DNA of 64,000 nucleotides from Pseudomonas sp. 14P_8.1_Bac3 (GTDB lineage: Bacteria > Pseudomonadota > Gammaproteobacteria > Pseudomonadales > Pseudomonadaceae). Each line of letters opens with the position of its first letter. Position 1 is the stretch's first letter. The DNA is taken from contig NZ_JANLOD010000069.1 of the NCBI RefSeq assembly GCF_025466085.1, positions 62,001 to 126,000 on the forward strand, given 5' to 3'. A model generated the notes under the pieces. The model saw only the letters and a program-made list of their open reading frames with translations. It was not told the DNA's origin and searched no databases. A program made the translations under genes and the position numbers. Positions 18,211 through 26,285 of the stretch are shown here, piece by piece.

Positions 18211-18793
18211 AGCCTACCTCCTGGAATACTTCCATGTACTTGTTGCAGCCACGGCAGTTGCCACACGCCACATTCGACTTGTGGCAGCTGTGGGCCCATG
18301 CCAAGAGATCGGCAGGGATACCGGACTCGCGGACAAGCTCTCCCGTAGAAAGCGCGATCGCAGGTGCCTCTACCACCATTTCCCCTTCTTGCAGCGAGAG
18401 TAAATGGCTCATCGCCGACATGAACTCCACAGAGCCATCTTTGTGGAAGCCATCCGATTTCACGGTGCCAAGCCACAGATGCGTCACTCCGAACGAGATC
18501 GCCTTCATCGCCGCCAGCGTGACCAACATCTGGTTTCTGTATGGCCACCAATCAGATGCGGGAGCCAGGCTGTCAGCTTTGCTTCCTGCCATGTCACCCG
18601 ATCCTAACTGGCGGCAGTCGATCTCGATCACGTGATGAGGAATTTCCAGTCGCTGGCAGATAGTCCTCGAAGCTTCGATTTCAGCCTGCGCCGCGAGCTG
18701 ACCGTAGTTCAGCGTGAACGCCATGTCGGGCCGCTTCCACCAGGCGAGAGCAAGGGAATCCATACCGCCAGACAGCAACAGACCTGTCTTCAT
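18188..18793 (-). CDS. QueC-like 7-cyano-7-deazaguanine synthase family protein
   Basis: A 201-residue protein. The start ATG at 18793 overlaps the stop of the PfkB gene (ATGA), and an N-terminal extension to 18856 is therefore rejected. It has the PP-loop LLLSGGMDSLAL (about 5-16) for ATP binding and a C-terminal C-x6-C-x2-C-x2-C zinc cluster, as in QueC. Housekeeping QueC makes preQ0 from carboxydeazaguanine. QueC-like paralogues also act in type IV CBASS (Cap9) and Qat (QatC) defence, where conjugation of a deazaguanine to a protein has been reported for the CBASS enzyme. The absence of queD/queE neighbours and the setting in a defence island favour a specialised role. Confidence 0.8.
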   Translation of the reverse strand: MKTGLLLSGGMDSLALAWWKRPDMAFTLNYGQLAAQAEIEASRTICQRLEIPHHVIEIDCRQLGSGDMAGSKADSLAPASDWWPYRNQMLVTLAAMKAISFGVTHLWLGTVKSDGFHKDGSVEFMSAMSHLLSLQEGEMVVEAPAIALSTGELVRESGIPADLLAWAHSCHKSNVACGNCRGCNKYMEVFQEVGYDLDRPG

Positions 18794-20001
18794 AGCGCCA
18801 CCGCTTCCCAGACGGTCTGGTAGATCGCGCTGACATAATCGTCGGTGATGCGGCAATCAGAGCCTTCCATCATCTTCTTGTCCTGCGGGGACTCATTCTC
18901 AGCGTAGAAAACGACCGGCTTATCCAACGCCCTGGCGTATCCAATCTCGTAGATCGTGCCGGAATCCAGCCCATCGCCAATTGCAAATAGAACGTCGCAA
19001 TCACGTACCCCTTCAAGATCTTTCTCGACAACATCTTCCGCAGAACCAAGACCGACGTCGTGATAGGGAGAAAACACGTCCAGGCCCATTGCCAATAGAT
19101 CTCTCCTGGCCTGCCCGACCATCCACAGTTCAGCTAGTGTGAAAAATGGTCCTGCGAGATAGACCTTCGGAGCATAACCGTTGCGAAACCGTTCCGATGG
19201 TTGCAGCGGCTGCGGCTTGAATTCCTTGAGCAAGCTTTCGTTCGGGAACCCTAAAGTCTCGCAGTAGAACGCGGTAGCGATCGAGGCAATCGAGGCGGCT
19301 TCATGAGCCGACATACCGTTATCCATCCAACCCAACGCGAAATGGGCCGCGAAGGTGTCCCCAGAACCAATCTTCCACACCCGATCAGTGCGATAAGCAG
19401 GTACCGTAGAAACGGTCCCGTTATCGTACACCAGAGCGCCGAGCGGCCCCATTTTGATGACAACCACTTGCGCGCTCTCTTGCTTGGCGAGCGCATCGGC
19501 AAGCTCTCGAGCGGATAACCCTTCTGAGATAGGCAGCAACGAATTCGCTTCATGGCGGTTCAGCACCAAGGCCAAATGCCTAGCTTTCGAACCGTTGGCC
19601 TTGAAGGATTCGGGAGCGTCGGCGTTCTGAGGGTCGAATACGGCGAACTCGGCGTTTACTACCGCCGTTCCATCGATCATGCCGAATCGAAGAACCTTGT
19701 CAGCCGTGACTTGAATCTCGGACTCAGCATGAACCTCACGTCGTATATCCGGCGTAGATAGACCATGGATGTACTCAAAGATTACACCTGCAGTGGCAAC
19801 CGTGGTTTTGAGTTGGAATCCTTCAAAAGCGGCACGGCTTTCGATGACACATGAACTGAAACTATCCACACAGGCATGCAACTCAGCCTGTCCACCGAAC
19901 CTTGCAATCGCCGTAGCTGCACGACCTGCCGATCCATAAATTTCGTCCCAAGCCGGGCGCATGCACCGCTCTCTGTATACGCCTCCTACGATGGTGATCA
20001 T
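18790..20001 (-). CDS. Fusion of PfkB-family kinase and nucleoside 2-deoxyribosyltransferase
   Basis: A 403-residue protein. The ATG at 20001 has AAGGAG 6-7 nt upstream. Residues 1-265 or so are a PfkB/ribokinase-type kinase: the N-terminal IVGGVYRE strand, the NRHEAN turn and the GSGDTF anion-hole motif with catalytic Asp at about 215. Residues 278-403 are a nucleoside 2-deoxyribosyltransferase-like domain: YLAGPFF at about 281-287 and the nucleophile Glu at about 352 in DSGTIYEIGYARA. The fusion suggests handling of a (deoxy)nucleoside, either phosphorylating the sugar or exchanging or removing the base. It follows the small protein by 20 nt and overlaps the QueC-like gene. A link between nucleobase supply and the QueC-like step is inferred. 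Confidence 0.8.
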   Translation of the reverse strand: MITIVGGVYRERCMRPAWDEIYGSAGRAATAIARFGGQAELHACVDSFSSCVIESRAAFEGFQLKTTVATAGVIFEYIHGLSTPDIRREVHAESEIQVTADKVLRFGMIDGTAVVNAEFAVFDPQNADAPESFKANGSKARHLALVLNRHEANSLLPISEGLSARELADALAKQESAQVVVIKMGPLGALVYDNGTVSTVPAYRTDRVWKIGSGDTFAAHFALGWMDNGMSAHEAASIASIATAFYCETLGFPNESLLKEFKPQPLQPSERFRNGYAPKVYLAGPFFTLAELWMVGQARRDLLAMGLDVFSPYHDVGLGSAEDVVEKDLEGVRDCDVLFAIGDGLDSGTIYEIGYARALDKPVVFYAENESPQDKKMMEGSDCRITDDYVSAIYQTVWEAVAL

Positions 20002-20021
20002 GGAGCTCTCCTTGCTCTTGG

Positions 20022-20354
20022 TTAAATGTGATAGACCCGAACGCGAACCTGACCGCCGCCAGTTCGCAATACGCGCGCAGCGTAGATCTCGCCTTGGCTC
20101 ATGCAATTACGCAATTGGTGAAGATTCGGATCCACGATCCCGCCCGCTACGGCGCCCTGCCACAACGCAACAACGACCTGCTGATTGTTTGACTGACCGC
20201 CCTGCTGATCAAAGGCGACCTGCAGGACATCGTTCACATTCAGTTGCGCTACAACATGCTGCTTCGGTGAAGCGAGCTGAGTTTCGAACTGGAGCGTCGT
20301 ACAGGATAGGGCTGGGGTGGATGGACCTAAGTAACTACCGCCTGAACCGGACAT
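20022..20354 (-). CDS. Small Gly/Ser-leading protein, first gene of the QueC-like operon
   Basis: A 110-residue protein. The ATG at 20354 has AAGGA 7-8 nt upstream. It begins MSGSGGSYLGPS, a flexible Gly/Ser tail, followed by predicted beta-strands (LQFETQLASP, VVAQLNVNDVLQV, VVVALWQG, AARVLRTGGGQVRVRVYHI) that suggest a small barrel. No catalytic motif was seen. The Gly/Ser N terminus followed by SY and GP recalls the start of QatB in the Qat system, from memory and without an alignment. Being encoded first, with a QueC-like conjugating-type enzyme downstream, it is a candidate substrate or sensor. This is a hypothesis; the family was not firmly recognised. Confidence 0.6.
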   Translation of the reverse strand: MSGSGGSYLGPSTPALSCTTLQFETQLASPKQHVVAQLNVNDVLQVAFDQQGGQSNNQQVVVALWQGAVAGGIVDPNLHQLRNCMSQGEIYAARVLRTGGGQVRVRVYHI

Positions 20355-20680
20355 AAGCATTTCCTTCTGCGAGTCAATTCGAGTGCCAAGCAATAACACG
20401 GCATAGAAGCAAAATGCCACGCTTCTTTGGTTGCAGTGCCTTGAATGTGCAAAGTAGGCTCAATTCATCACGTGCCCCCGAACCCGTGACGTGAAACGAT
20501 GGCAACAAGGGAGAAGCAAGAAGCGTCCCCCAACCCCGTTTTCAGGGAGTCATCGTAGCTCCAGCACTTTCCATTTGATGGTTCTAGCGTTGAACGGTAA
20601 CAATGGCAAGCACGCAACAATGCCATCAAATCGGATTGAGAGCCGCCCACCGGCACATCCGATTCTATTAAAAATGTCAT
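20355..20680. other. Divergent intergenic region
   Basis: This 326-bp gap separates the QueC-like operon from the plus-strand TniQ-like gene and must hold both promoters. No frame in it has a recognisable product. A loose inverted repeat TCACGTG...CACGT-like sequence occurs near 20468-20494. No clear promoter could be assigned. Confidence 0.4.
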
Positions 20681-21496
20681 ATGGGGAATGATTTGATTTT
20701 CGTACCACTTCCAGGTGAATACATAGCCTCAGCTGTCCGCAGGGGAAATGAAACGCTAGGGGTAAAAGGACTTAACAAGCTCGACTATCGCATCAAAAAG
20801 AAACCTAGACCGCAGGGAAAGCTTGGGATAGAAAGTGTTATCGAATACCCTGATTTTTTAATTAACCATCAAGCCTCATCCACCGTACTTTATGAGAATA
20901 CCCTATATCCTTTAGCAGCTGCTTTGGGAAGAACTTTCGCTTCGTGTGTATACACTCCACACGCTCAATGGAAAATTTGTCTTCAATGTGTAATTGATGA
21001 TTTAGAAAATCACGGAACGGCCTTTATACATTGTAGCCATTTGATCTACAGCGTATCCCTATGTCAAAAACACGCAATACAACTTCATAGCACTTGTCCG
21101 ACTTGCCTTACATCAGTTACCACCCACCAAATTTCGCAATTTACGAAATGCAGTGAATCATACTCAAAAGAACCTGCAATCTCGAGCTCGCCCCCTCATC
21201 AGTATGCACTTTTTATACACTCCCTTCTAAATTATAGGGGTCACCCTTTTACTACTTGGGGAATAGAAATTAAAATAGTAAAAAAAATGCAAGAAAAAGG
21301 AATATTGGAGGGAGCTATGGTAGATACATATCCACTAATAAAGAAAGCGAAGGAAACCTTAGGCGTAGATTTCAAATTCGACTTTTTTCATACCCTATCT
21401 ATGGATATATGCTCGGCAATGGCGTTTTTGGCCTATACAAGTGCGGACTCCTATTTTGATGATGTTTCGCAATTACCTAAACAAGACTATCTGTAA
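20681..21496 (+). CDS. Short TniQ-like target-selection protein
   Basis: A 271-residue protein. The N terminus (FVPLPGEYIASAVRRG) matches the opening of TniQ/TnsD proteins. The Cys/His pattern WKICLQCVIDD...HCSHLIYSVSLCQKH...CPTCL is the TniQ zinc-binding region. It is only half the length of TnsD, so it may be a minimal TniQ (as in elements with two target selectors) or a truncated gene. Its DNA is visibly AT-richer than its neighbours, which suggests a different source. It converges on the TnsD-like gene with 14 bp between the stops. The start ATG lacks a strong ribosome binding site. Confidence 0.65.
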   Translation: MGNDLIFVPLPGEYIASAVRRGNETLGVKGLNKLDYRIKKKPRPQGKLGIESVIEYPDFLINHQASSTVLYENTLYPLAAALGRTFASCVYTPHAQWKICLQCVIDDLENHGTAFIHCSHLIYSVSLCQKHAIQLHSTCPTCLTSVTTHQISQFTKCSESYSKEPAISSSPPHQYALFIHSLLNYRGHPFTTWGIEIKIVKKMQEKGILEGAMVDTYPLIKKAKETLGVDFKFDFFHTLSMDICSAMAFLAYTSADSYFDDVSQLPKQDYL

Positions 21497-21510
21497 TGAT
21501 CCAACCTCAA

Positions 21511-23004
21511 TCACAAATTATCACCATTTCCTCTGGCCTGAAGCAAATCTTCGATTTCCAAGTGTGAGATTTGTCTAATACGTATTCCAGCTAAACGCAT
21601 TATGACGCTAATAGCGTAATTCTTCGGCAATTGGAGTTCCTTTAACGCCCACGCCACTTTGCGGAGTTGATAGTCATGCTCCGTTTCAAGAAGTGATTCC
21701 AACACCTGTATGCTCTTTGGAAATTTGGAAGACTTCCGCAGAAATCCGTAGTGATTTTGAACTCTTCGGAGCAATGCAGACTTCGTGATCTTTTTCGGTT
21801 TATCCTTCTCAGCCATAATTTCAGCGTGTGCAGTTACAAGCTCATTCGATAAAGCAATGTCACGAGAAAACCAATCGACATATACTTTCCTTGTTCTAAT
21901 AAAGGGGTAGGATTTTACATAGTTCTGTAACCAGTCACGATCATGACGATACAACCAATAATATCCCTGCCTATCGTGGAGTTTCTTATCGCGATCGCTC
22001 TGGAAATTCCGGCGACGTTCGGCTATCTCGACTGGTGAGCCCGAATCGCATCGATCCTTAACAAGAGAATTCATTCTGAGTGCTCGGGGACAAATTTTAT
22101 GTTGAAACTCAACTAAATCCTCCGCACTCGTCTCCAGCAACCAGCATAGAAAATAGTATCGAAATGGCTGAACGATTCTTCTACGCCGACGGAGCAAGCG
22201 CATAACCCATTCGGTATCTACTGTGACTGACTGGAACTCCCCTTCGTGAGTGCTATTACTGAACCTGCGTTCGACGTGGCTATTTATCGCTTGCTCTCTC
22301 AATCTGCCCTGCTGGAGCATACCCATTTCTGTGAGACGCCATCTTAGGAAATCTTCGCGCACTAGCTCGCACGCTCTTTGTGGATTGCTAAGCCCCCAGA
22401 ACTGCATCTCTGCCACAGAATATGCAGCTCCCAAAGATGATTCGCTCAAGACAGGCGTACTGGTCGATTCCCCAGGGAGTTGCATGCAGCGCCAATCTGC
22501 ACCTTCAGGAAAACTTGCGCGGAGAAGCACGTTGCCGTGATGTGGACAGGTACAGACCCCCGCGGCCATGTGAATTCGGTGCCAATAGGACACCCCATAG
22601 TAGTCGGCATCATGCTGCATACACGCTTCGCAGTATCGGAAAGATGCATGCTTCAAGAGCCCAGAGGCAGTCATACCAAGGCTCATCTTCAACCCTGTGC
22701 CATGTGGCCCTCGCATGCAATGGAGAGCAGACTCGTACCCATCGTTACTCAGGAAGGGCTTGTAGAGCGGAAGTAATGTTCGACTATCTACTAGTTCCGC
22801 AACCGAATACTTTTCCTCCAATCGCTGCGATAGGGTAGCTAAGCAACAGGGAAGCACAGAGCCGCAGGTTCTTGAATAGGTACCGAACAACTCTTGACTG
22901 GTTCGGCGATAGCTATCGTTGGCAACTAATCGATGGTAGCGGACTGCAAGGCTATACAGGGACTCATCTGGAAACGGTTCTGGGAACAACAATAGACGAT
23001 CCAT
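21511..23004 (-). CDS. tnsD: TnsD/TniQ-family target-site selector
   Basis: A 497-residue protein. The ATG at 23004 has GAGGGCGAAAGG upstream; the longer frame to 23049 is less likely because TnsD proteins begin close to the LLLFPEPFPDESLYS motif. The N-terminal TniQ domain has the P-x-P-x-E-S-x-Y-S box, then zinc ligands in RYCEACMQHD and HPHHG-like CPHHGNVLL. The basic helical C-terminal half (RRRRRIVQPFRYYF, PKKITKSALLRRV) would bind DNA. TnsD of Tn7 recognises the 3' end of glmS and directs insertion downstream, and this gene sits in an island at exactly that place. It probably kept the order tnsA-(BC)-D. It is intact. Confidence 0.8.
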   Translation of the reverse strand: MDRLLLFPEPFPDESLYSLAVRYHRLVANDSYRRTSQELFGTYSRTCGSVLPCCLATLSQRLEEKYSVAELVDSRTLLPLYKPFLSNDGYESALHCMRGPHGTGLKMSLGMTASGLLKHASFRYCEACMQHDADYYGVSYWHRIHMAAGVCTCPHHGNVLLRASFPEGADWRCMQLPGESTSTPVLSESSLGAAYSVAEMQFWGLSNPQRACELVREDFLRWRLTEMGMLQQGRLREQAINSHVERRFSNSTHEGEFQSVTVDTEWVMRLLRRRRRIVQPFRYYFLCWLLETSAEDLVEFQHKICPRALRMNSLVKDRCDSGSPVEIAERRRNFQSDRDKKLHDRQGYYWLYRHDRDWLQNYVKSYPFIRTRKVYVDWFSRDIALSNELVTAHAEIMAEKDKPKKITKSALLRRVQNHYGFLRKSSKFPKSIQVLESLLETEHDYQLRKVAWALKELQLPKNYAISVIMRLAGIRIRQISHLEIEDLLQARGNGDNL

Positions 23005-23029
23005 CCTTTCGCCCTCGCGGTAGGAATGC

Positions 23030-23332
23030 TCACCATACTGGATCGTCATCGATCCAGCCCCGCTTCAGAAGCTCCGTTTGAACTTCCCCGTCCACCTCCA
23101 TATGAATGTTCTCTAAGCCGTCAGTAGCCACTACAGCTACAGGTTTACCGAGGGGCTTTCTCGGTTGCGGTTGCGGTTGCGGTTGCGTTTCCGCAGCCGC
23201 GGGCATGCCTTTTAAGATCAGAGCGAGGTCTGCACGTTTAGCTCGACGGGCCAAGTCATGGTTGAGCATCTGTGCGATTTGATCTTTCGTAGGCATCATG
23301 TCCACGGGAAACCTCACCCGATGAGAATTCAC
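23030..23332 (-). pseudogene. Probable 3' remnant of tnsC
   Basis: A 100-codon frame between tnsA and tnsD, ending 25 bp before the tnsD start (tnsD is 5' on lower coordinates). It has no ATPase motif. It has a helical basic stretch (LARRAKRADLALILKG), a Pro-Gln repeat and an acidic tail ending RGWIDDDPVW. In Tn7-like elements the gene directly before tnsD is tnsC, so this is best read as the C-terminal tail of TnsC left after a deletion that removed tnsB and the tnsC ATPase. The last codons of tnsA overlap it in another frame, as expected at a deletion junction. No family match could be verified; it could also be a short independent protein. Confidence 0.5.
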
Positions 23333-24188
23333 TCAAGCTCATCACCTCTACATGTAGAGGCTTCGATAGCTCAATGATCTTTATATTCAGGTCAACCCTC
23401 AGCCTACCGACCCAAAGCAGGTGAAAAAATAGGCACTTCACTGCCATGTATTCCATGTATAGAGATTTCGCCATTTTGAGCAGAAGGGTCTTCAGCGGTA
23501 TCTCATCGGTTCTCGCCGTCGAGATAACATCTAACATCCGATTTATATTTTTTTCAGCCACAAACGCCGGAGAGATAAGCGCGTAGCTTCTAAGAATCAG
23601 TAGATTCCTAATTCTGACCTGCGAAAGTCTCTCGTAGAGAACCAGCTTCCACTCAATATCTCTTCTAGCCCAGTAAAGTCGCTCAATCTCGAGTTTTTCG
23701 AGCAGTCTGTCCTGCTCGGCTTTCGAAGCAACTTCGATCTCTTTTGCATACTTCATTGATCTCGCGACCAGTCGTTCCTTACCCGCGCTGTCTACCTGCG
23801 TGATTAGAAAATCGGTCGTTAGCACGAGAGGCACGGAAGTCCCAGGGTAAACCAGTGGCCTGACGTTCAGGCTCGAAGCAATTGCATGGGTTTCAGCAGC
23901 AGGCAGCAGAGGGAACTGCTCGCGAATATCAATGATTGACCGGTCATGCTCAAGTATCACGTGGTAGTGGTACTCAGCATTCGAAAGCAGATGGTGTGCT
24001 CGATGGACTTTCACTCCTGGCACGATGTGCGAAGTACCATGCGATGCAAATGCCCGCACCTTGATCCAGGGAACGTACTCTTCTCTGACCCCTTGGCCAT
24101 CGCCGGCGGCAATCCGTTTATCTATCTTTTCCTGTGTAACGACCTTCGAGCGCGCGGGCTTGCGAGGCGACGATTTAACCTGGCTCAT
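23256..24188 (-). CDS. tnsA: TnsA-like transposon endonuclease
   Basis: About 310 residues from ATG 24188; a TTG at 24221 with GAGG close by is an alternative. TnsA makes the 5'-strand cuts at Tn7 ends together with TnsB. Family marks in order are a helical basic N terminus, EYVPWIKVR, HLLSNAEYHYHV (Glu of the active site), DIREQFPLLP, TTDFLI (active-site Asp) and ARSMKYA (Lys of the active site, with Ser where Tn7 TnsA has Gln). The C-terminal DNA-binding region is present, but the last 20 or so residues (SGEVSRGHDAYERSNR) look unlike TnsA and probably come from reading through a deletion junction. Without tnsB and tnsC it has no local partners. Confidence 0.8.
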   Translation of the reverse strand: MSQVKSSPRKPARSKVVTQEKIDKRIAAGDGQGVREEYVPWIKVRAFASHGTSHIVPGVKVHRAHHLLSNAEYHYHVILEHDRSIIDIREQFPLLPAAETHAIASSLNVRPLVYPGTSVPLVLTTDFLITQVDSAGKERLVARSMKYAKEIEVASKAEQDRLLEKLEIERLYWARRDIEWKLVLYERLSQVRIRNLLILRSYALISPAFVAEKNINRMLDVISTARTDEIPLKTLLLKMAKSLYMEYMAVKCLFFHLLWVGRLRVDLNIKIIELSKPLHVEVMSLSEFSSGEVSRGHDAYERSNRTDAQP

Positions 24189-24361
24189 CTGGCTAACCGG
24201 ATTACCTAAATGACGTGGCAACGCCTCGAAAGGAGCATTGCTGGTAGAGAGGGGGACCTTGCTGTCGAATCGCAGCGCAGGGTGCTGAACATCAGAACCT
24301 CACAAAAGATTGTGAACCTGATTGACGATTGCGGTTGCTTCCCCGACGTAGGGAAACAACC

Positions 24362-24427
24362 GTGACAATCTTTATTCCTTTGTGACAAGGTTTATTTACT
24401 TGTGACAACCTTTATTTATTGCAGACA
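24362..24427. repeat. Right end of the Tn7-like element with three TnsB-type binding repeats
   Basis: Plus-strand copies of GTGACAAnnTTTATT start at 24362, 24382 and 24402, exactly 20 bp apart. The outermost bases read TGTCTGC from 24427 inward. This matches Tn7-family ends, which carry several 20-22-bp TnsB sites and terminate in TGT. The distance to the glmS stop is 24 nt (24428-24451). The bases next to the end read ACAAT in the glmS direction, the predicted 5-bp target duplication. Confidence 0.8.
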
Positions 24428-24451
24428 ATTGTTCGATCACCTGTGGATAAC

Positions 24452-26284
24452 TTATTCCACCGTCACCGACTTCGCCAGGTTACGTGGCTGATCGACGTCC
24501 GTACCTTTCAACACCGCGACGTAATACGACAGCAACTGCAGCGGAATGGTGTAGAGGATCGGCGACAGGATGTCGTGAATGTGCGGCATGTGCACAACAT
24601 GCGTGCCTTCGCCATTGGTCATGCCGGCCTTCTCGTCCGCGAAGACGATCAGTTGGCCGCCACGGGCGCGGACTTCCTGCAGGTTGGACTTCAGCTTCTC
24701 CAACAGCTCGTTGTTCGGCGCCACGGTGACCACCGGCATGTCGTTATCCACAAGCGCCAGCGGGCCGTGTTTCAACTCTCCGGCCGGATAAGCTTCGGCG
24801 TGGATGTAGGAGATTTCCTTGAGCTTCAGTGCTCCTTCCATCGCCACCGGAAATTGTGCGCCACGACCGAGGAACAGGGTGTGGTTCTTCTCGGCGAACA
24901 GCTCGGCGATTTTTTCCACGGTGCTGTCCATGGCCAGGGCTTCGCCCAGACGGGTTGGCAGGCGACGCAGCTCTTCAACCAGCGTGGCTTCGACGCCTTT
25001 GGCCAGCGTGCCGCGAACCTGGCCGAGGGATAGGGTCAGCAACAGCAGGCCGACCAACTGCGTGGTGAACGCTTTGGTCGAGGCCACGCCGATTTCGCGG
25101 CCGGCCTGGGTCAGCAAGGTCAGATCGGATTCGCGCACCAGCGAGCTGATGCCGACGTTGCAGATGGCCAGGCTGGCGAGGAAACCCAGTTCCTTGGCGT
25201 TGCGCAGCGCTGCCAGGGTGTCGGCGGTTTCCCCGGACTGCGAGATGGTCACGAACAGGGTGTCTGGCTGTACCACCACTTTGCGGTAGCGGAACTCACT
25301 GGCGACTTCGACCTGGCACGGAATGCCGGCCAGTTCTTCGAGCCAGTAACGGGCAACCATGCCGGCGTGGTAGCTGGTGCCGCAGGCGACGATCTGCACA
25401 TTGCGCACTTTGGCGAACAGTTCGGCGGCCTGTGGTCCAAACGCCTGTACCAGCACCCCGTTGGGGCTCAGGCGACCTTCAAGGGTGCGCTGCACGACGG
25501 CCGGCTGTTCATGGATTTCTTTCAGCATGAAGTGGCGGAATTCGCCCTTGTCCGCCGCTTCGGCACCGTCGCGGTATTGCACGGTTTCGCGCTCGACTTC
25601 TTTGCCGGTGACGTCCCAGATCTGCACGCTGTCGCGACGGATCTCGGCGATGTCACCTTCGTCCAGGTACATGAAACGGTCAGTCACCTGGCGCAGGGCC
25701 AACTGGTCGGAAGCGAGGAAGTTTTCCCCCAGCCCCAGGCCGATCACCAATGGGCTGCCACTGCGGGCGGCGACCAGTCGATCCGGTTGATCGGCGCTGA
25801 TCACGGCCAGACCGTAAGCACCGTGCAGCTCTTTAACGGTCGCCTTGAGGGCAGCGGCCAGATCGCGCAGATCCTTCAGTTTGTGGTTCAGCAGGTGGGC
25901 GATGACTTCGGTGTCGGTGTCCGAGGTGAACACGTAGCCCAAGGCTTTCAGCTGCTCGCGCAGGGCCTCGTGGTTCTCGATGATGCCGTTGTGCACCACC
26001 GCCAGATCGCCGGAGAAATGCGGGTGAGCATTGCGCTCGCACGGCGCGCCGTGGGTGGCCCAACGGGTGTGGGCGATGCCGAGGCGACCGACCAGCGGCT
26101 CGGCTTCGAGCGCCAGTTCCAGCTCGCTGACCTTGCCGGGACGACGCATGCGTTCAAGCTTGGCGTCATTGGTAAACACCGCCACGCCGGCGCTGTCGTA
26201 GCCACGATATTCCAGGCGCTTGAGGCCTTCGAGCAGGATGGCGGTGATGTTACGTTCTGCGACTGCGCCAACAATTCCACACAT
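24452..26284 (-). CDS. glmS: Glutamine-fructose-6-phosphate aminotransferase
   Basis: A 610-residue enzyme that makes glucosamine-6-phosphate from fructose-6-phosphate and glutamine, the first step to UDP-GlcNAc for peptidoglycan and LPS. Cys2 in MCGIVGA is the N-terminal nucleophile of the glutaminase (GATase II) domain, followed by two SIS sugar-isomerase domains (SQSGETADTLAAL and the C-terminal KELHGP-type region GELKHGPLALV). It ends in LAKSVTVE, the conserved 3' sequence that Tn7 TnsD recognises, and a Tn7-like end follows 24 nt later. It is separated by one base from the upstream DeoR-family gene, so the two are co-transcribed. Confidence 0.98.
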   Translation of the reverse strand: MCGIVGAVAERNITAILLEGLKRLEYRGYDSAGVAVFTNDAKLERMRRPGKVSELELALEAEPLVGRLGIAHTRWATHGAPCERNAHPHFSGDLAVVHNGIIENHEALREQLKALGYVFTSDTDTEVIAHLLNHKLKDLRDLAAALKATVKELHGAYGLAVISADQPDRLVAARSGSPLVIGLGLGENFLASDQLALRQVTDRFMYLDEGDIAEIRRDSVQIWDVTGKEVERETVQYRDGAEAADKGEFRHFMLKEIHEQPAVVQRTLEGRLSPNGVLVQAFGPQAAELFAKVRNVQIVACGTSYHAGMVARYWLEELAGIPCQVEVASEFRYRKVVVQPDTLFVTISQSGETADTLAALRNAKELGFLASLAICNVGISSLVRESDLTLLTQAGREIGVASTKAFTTQLVGLLLLTLSLGQVRGTLAKGVEATLVEELRRLPTRLGEALAMDSTVEKIAELFAEKNHTLFLGRGAQFPVAMEGALKLKEISYIHAEAYPAGELKHGPLALVDNDMPVVTVAPNNELLEKLKSNLQEVRARGGQLIVFADEKAGMTNGEGTHVVHMPHIHDILSPILYTIPLQLLSYYVAVLKGTDVDQPRNLAKSVTVE

Positions 26285-26285
26285 G

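Larger units (their letters stand above)
1..24427. mobile_element. Tn7-like genomic island at the glmS attachment site (right part; left end outside window)
   Basis: The island lies immediately downstream of glmS. Its right end starts with TGTCTGC at 24427, 24 nt beyond the glmS stop, which is where Tn7 inserts. Internal 20-bp-spaced repeats, tnsA reading away from glmS, and a TnsD/TniQ gene support a Tn7-family origin. The cargo is accessory: defence-type genes, gene remnants and unassigned proteins. The gene at the window's left edge still looks like cargo, so the other end and the target duplication (predicted ACAAT in the glmS direction) must lie further left. tnsB and most of tnsC are absent from their expected place. 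The Tn7-like origin is well supported; the total extent is unknown. Confidence 0.8.

Noticed and set aside
20468..20680. 70-codon minus-strand frame upstream of the short TniQ gene
   Set aside because: No recognisable product and it occupies the promoter region shared by two divergent units.
23163..23186. CRISPR-like repetition
   Set aside because: The hexamer repeat is contiguous without spacers, and no repeat-spacer array was seen anywhere in the window.
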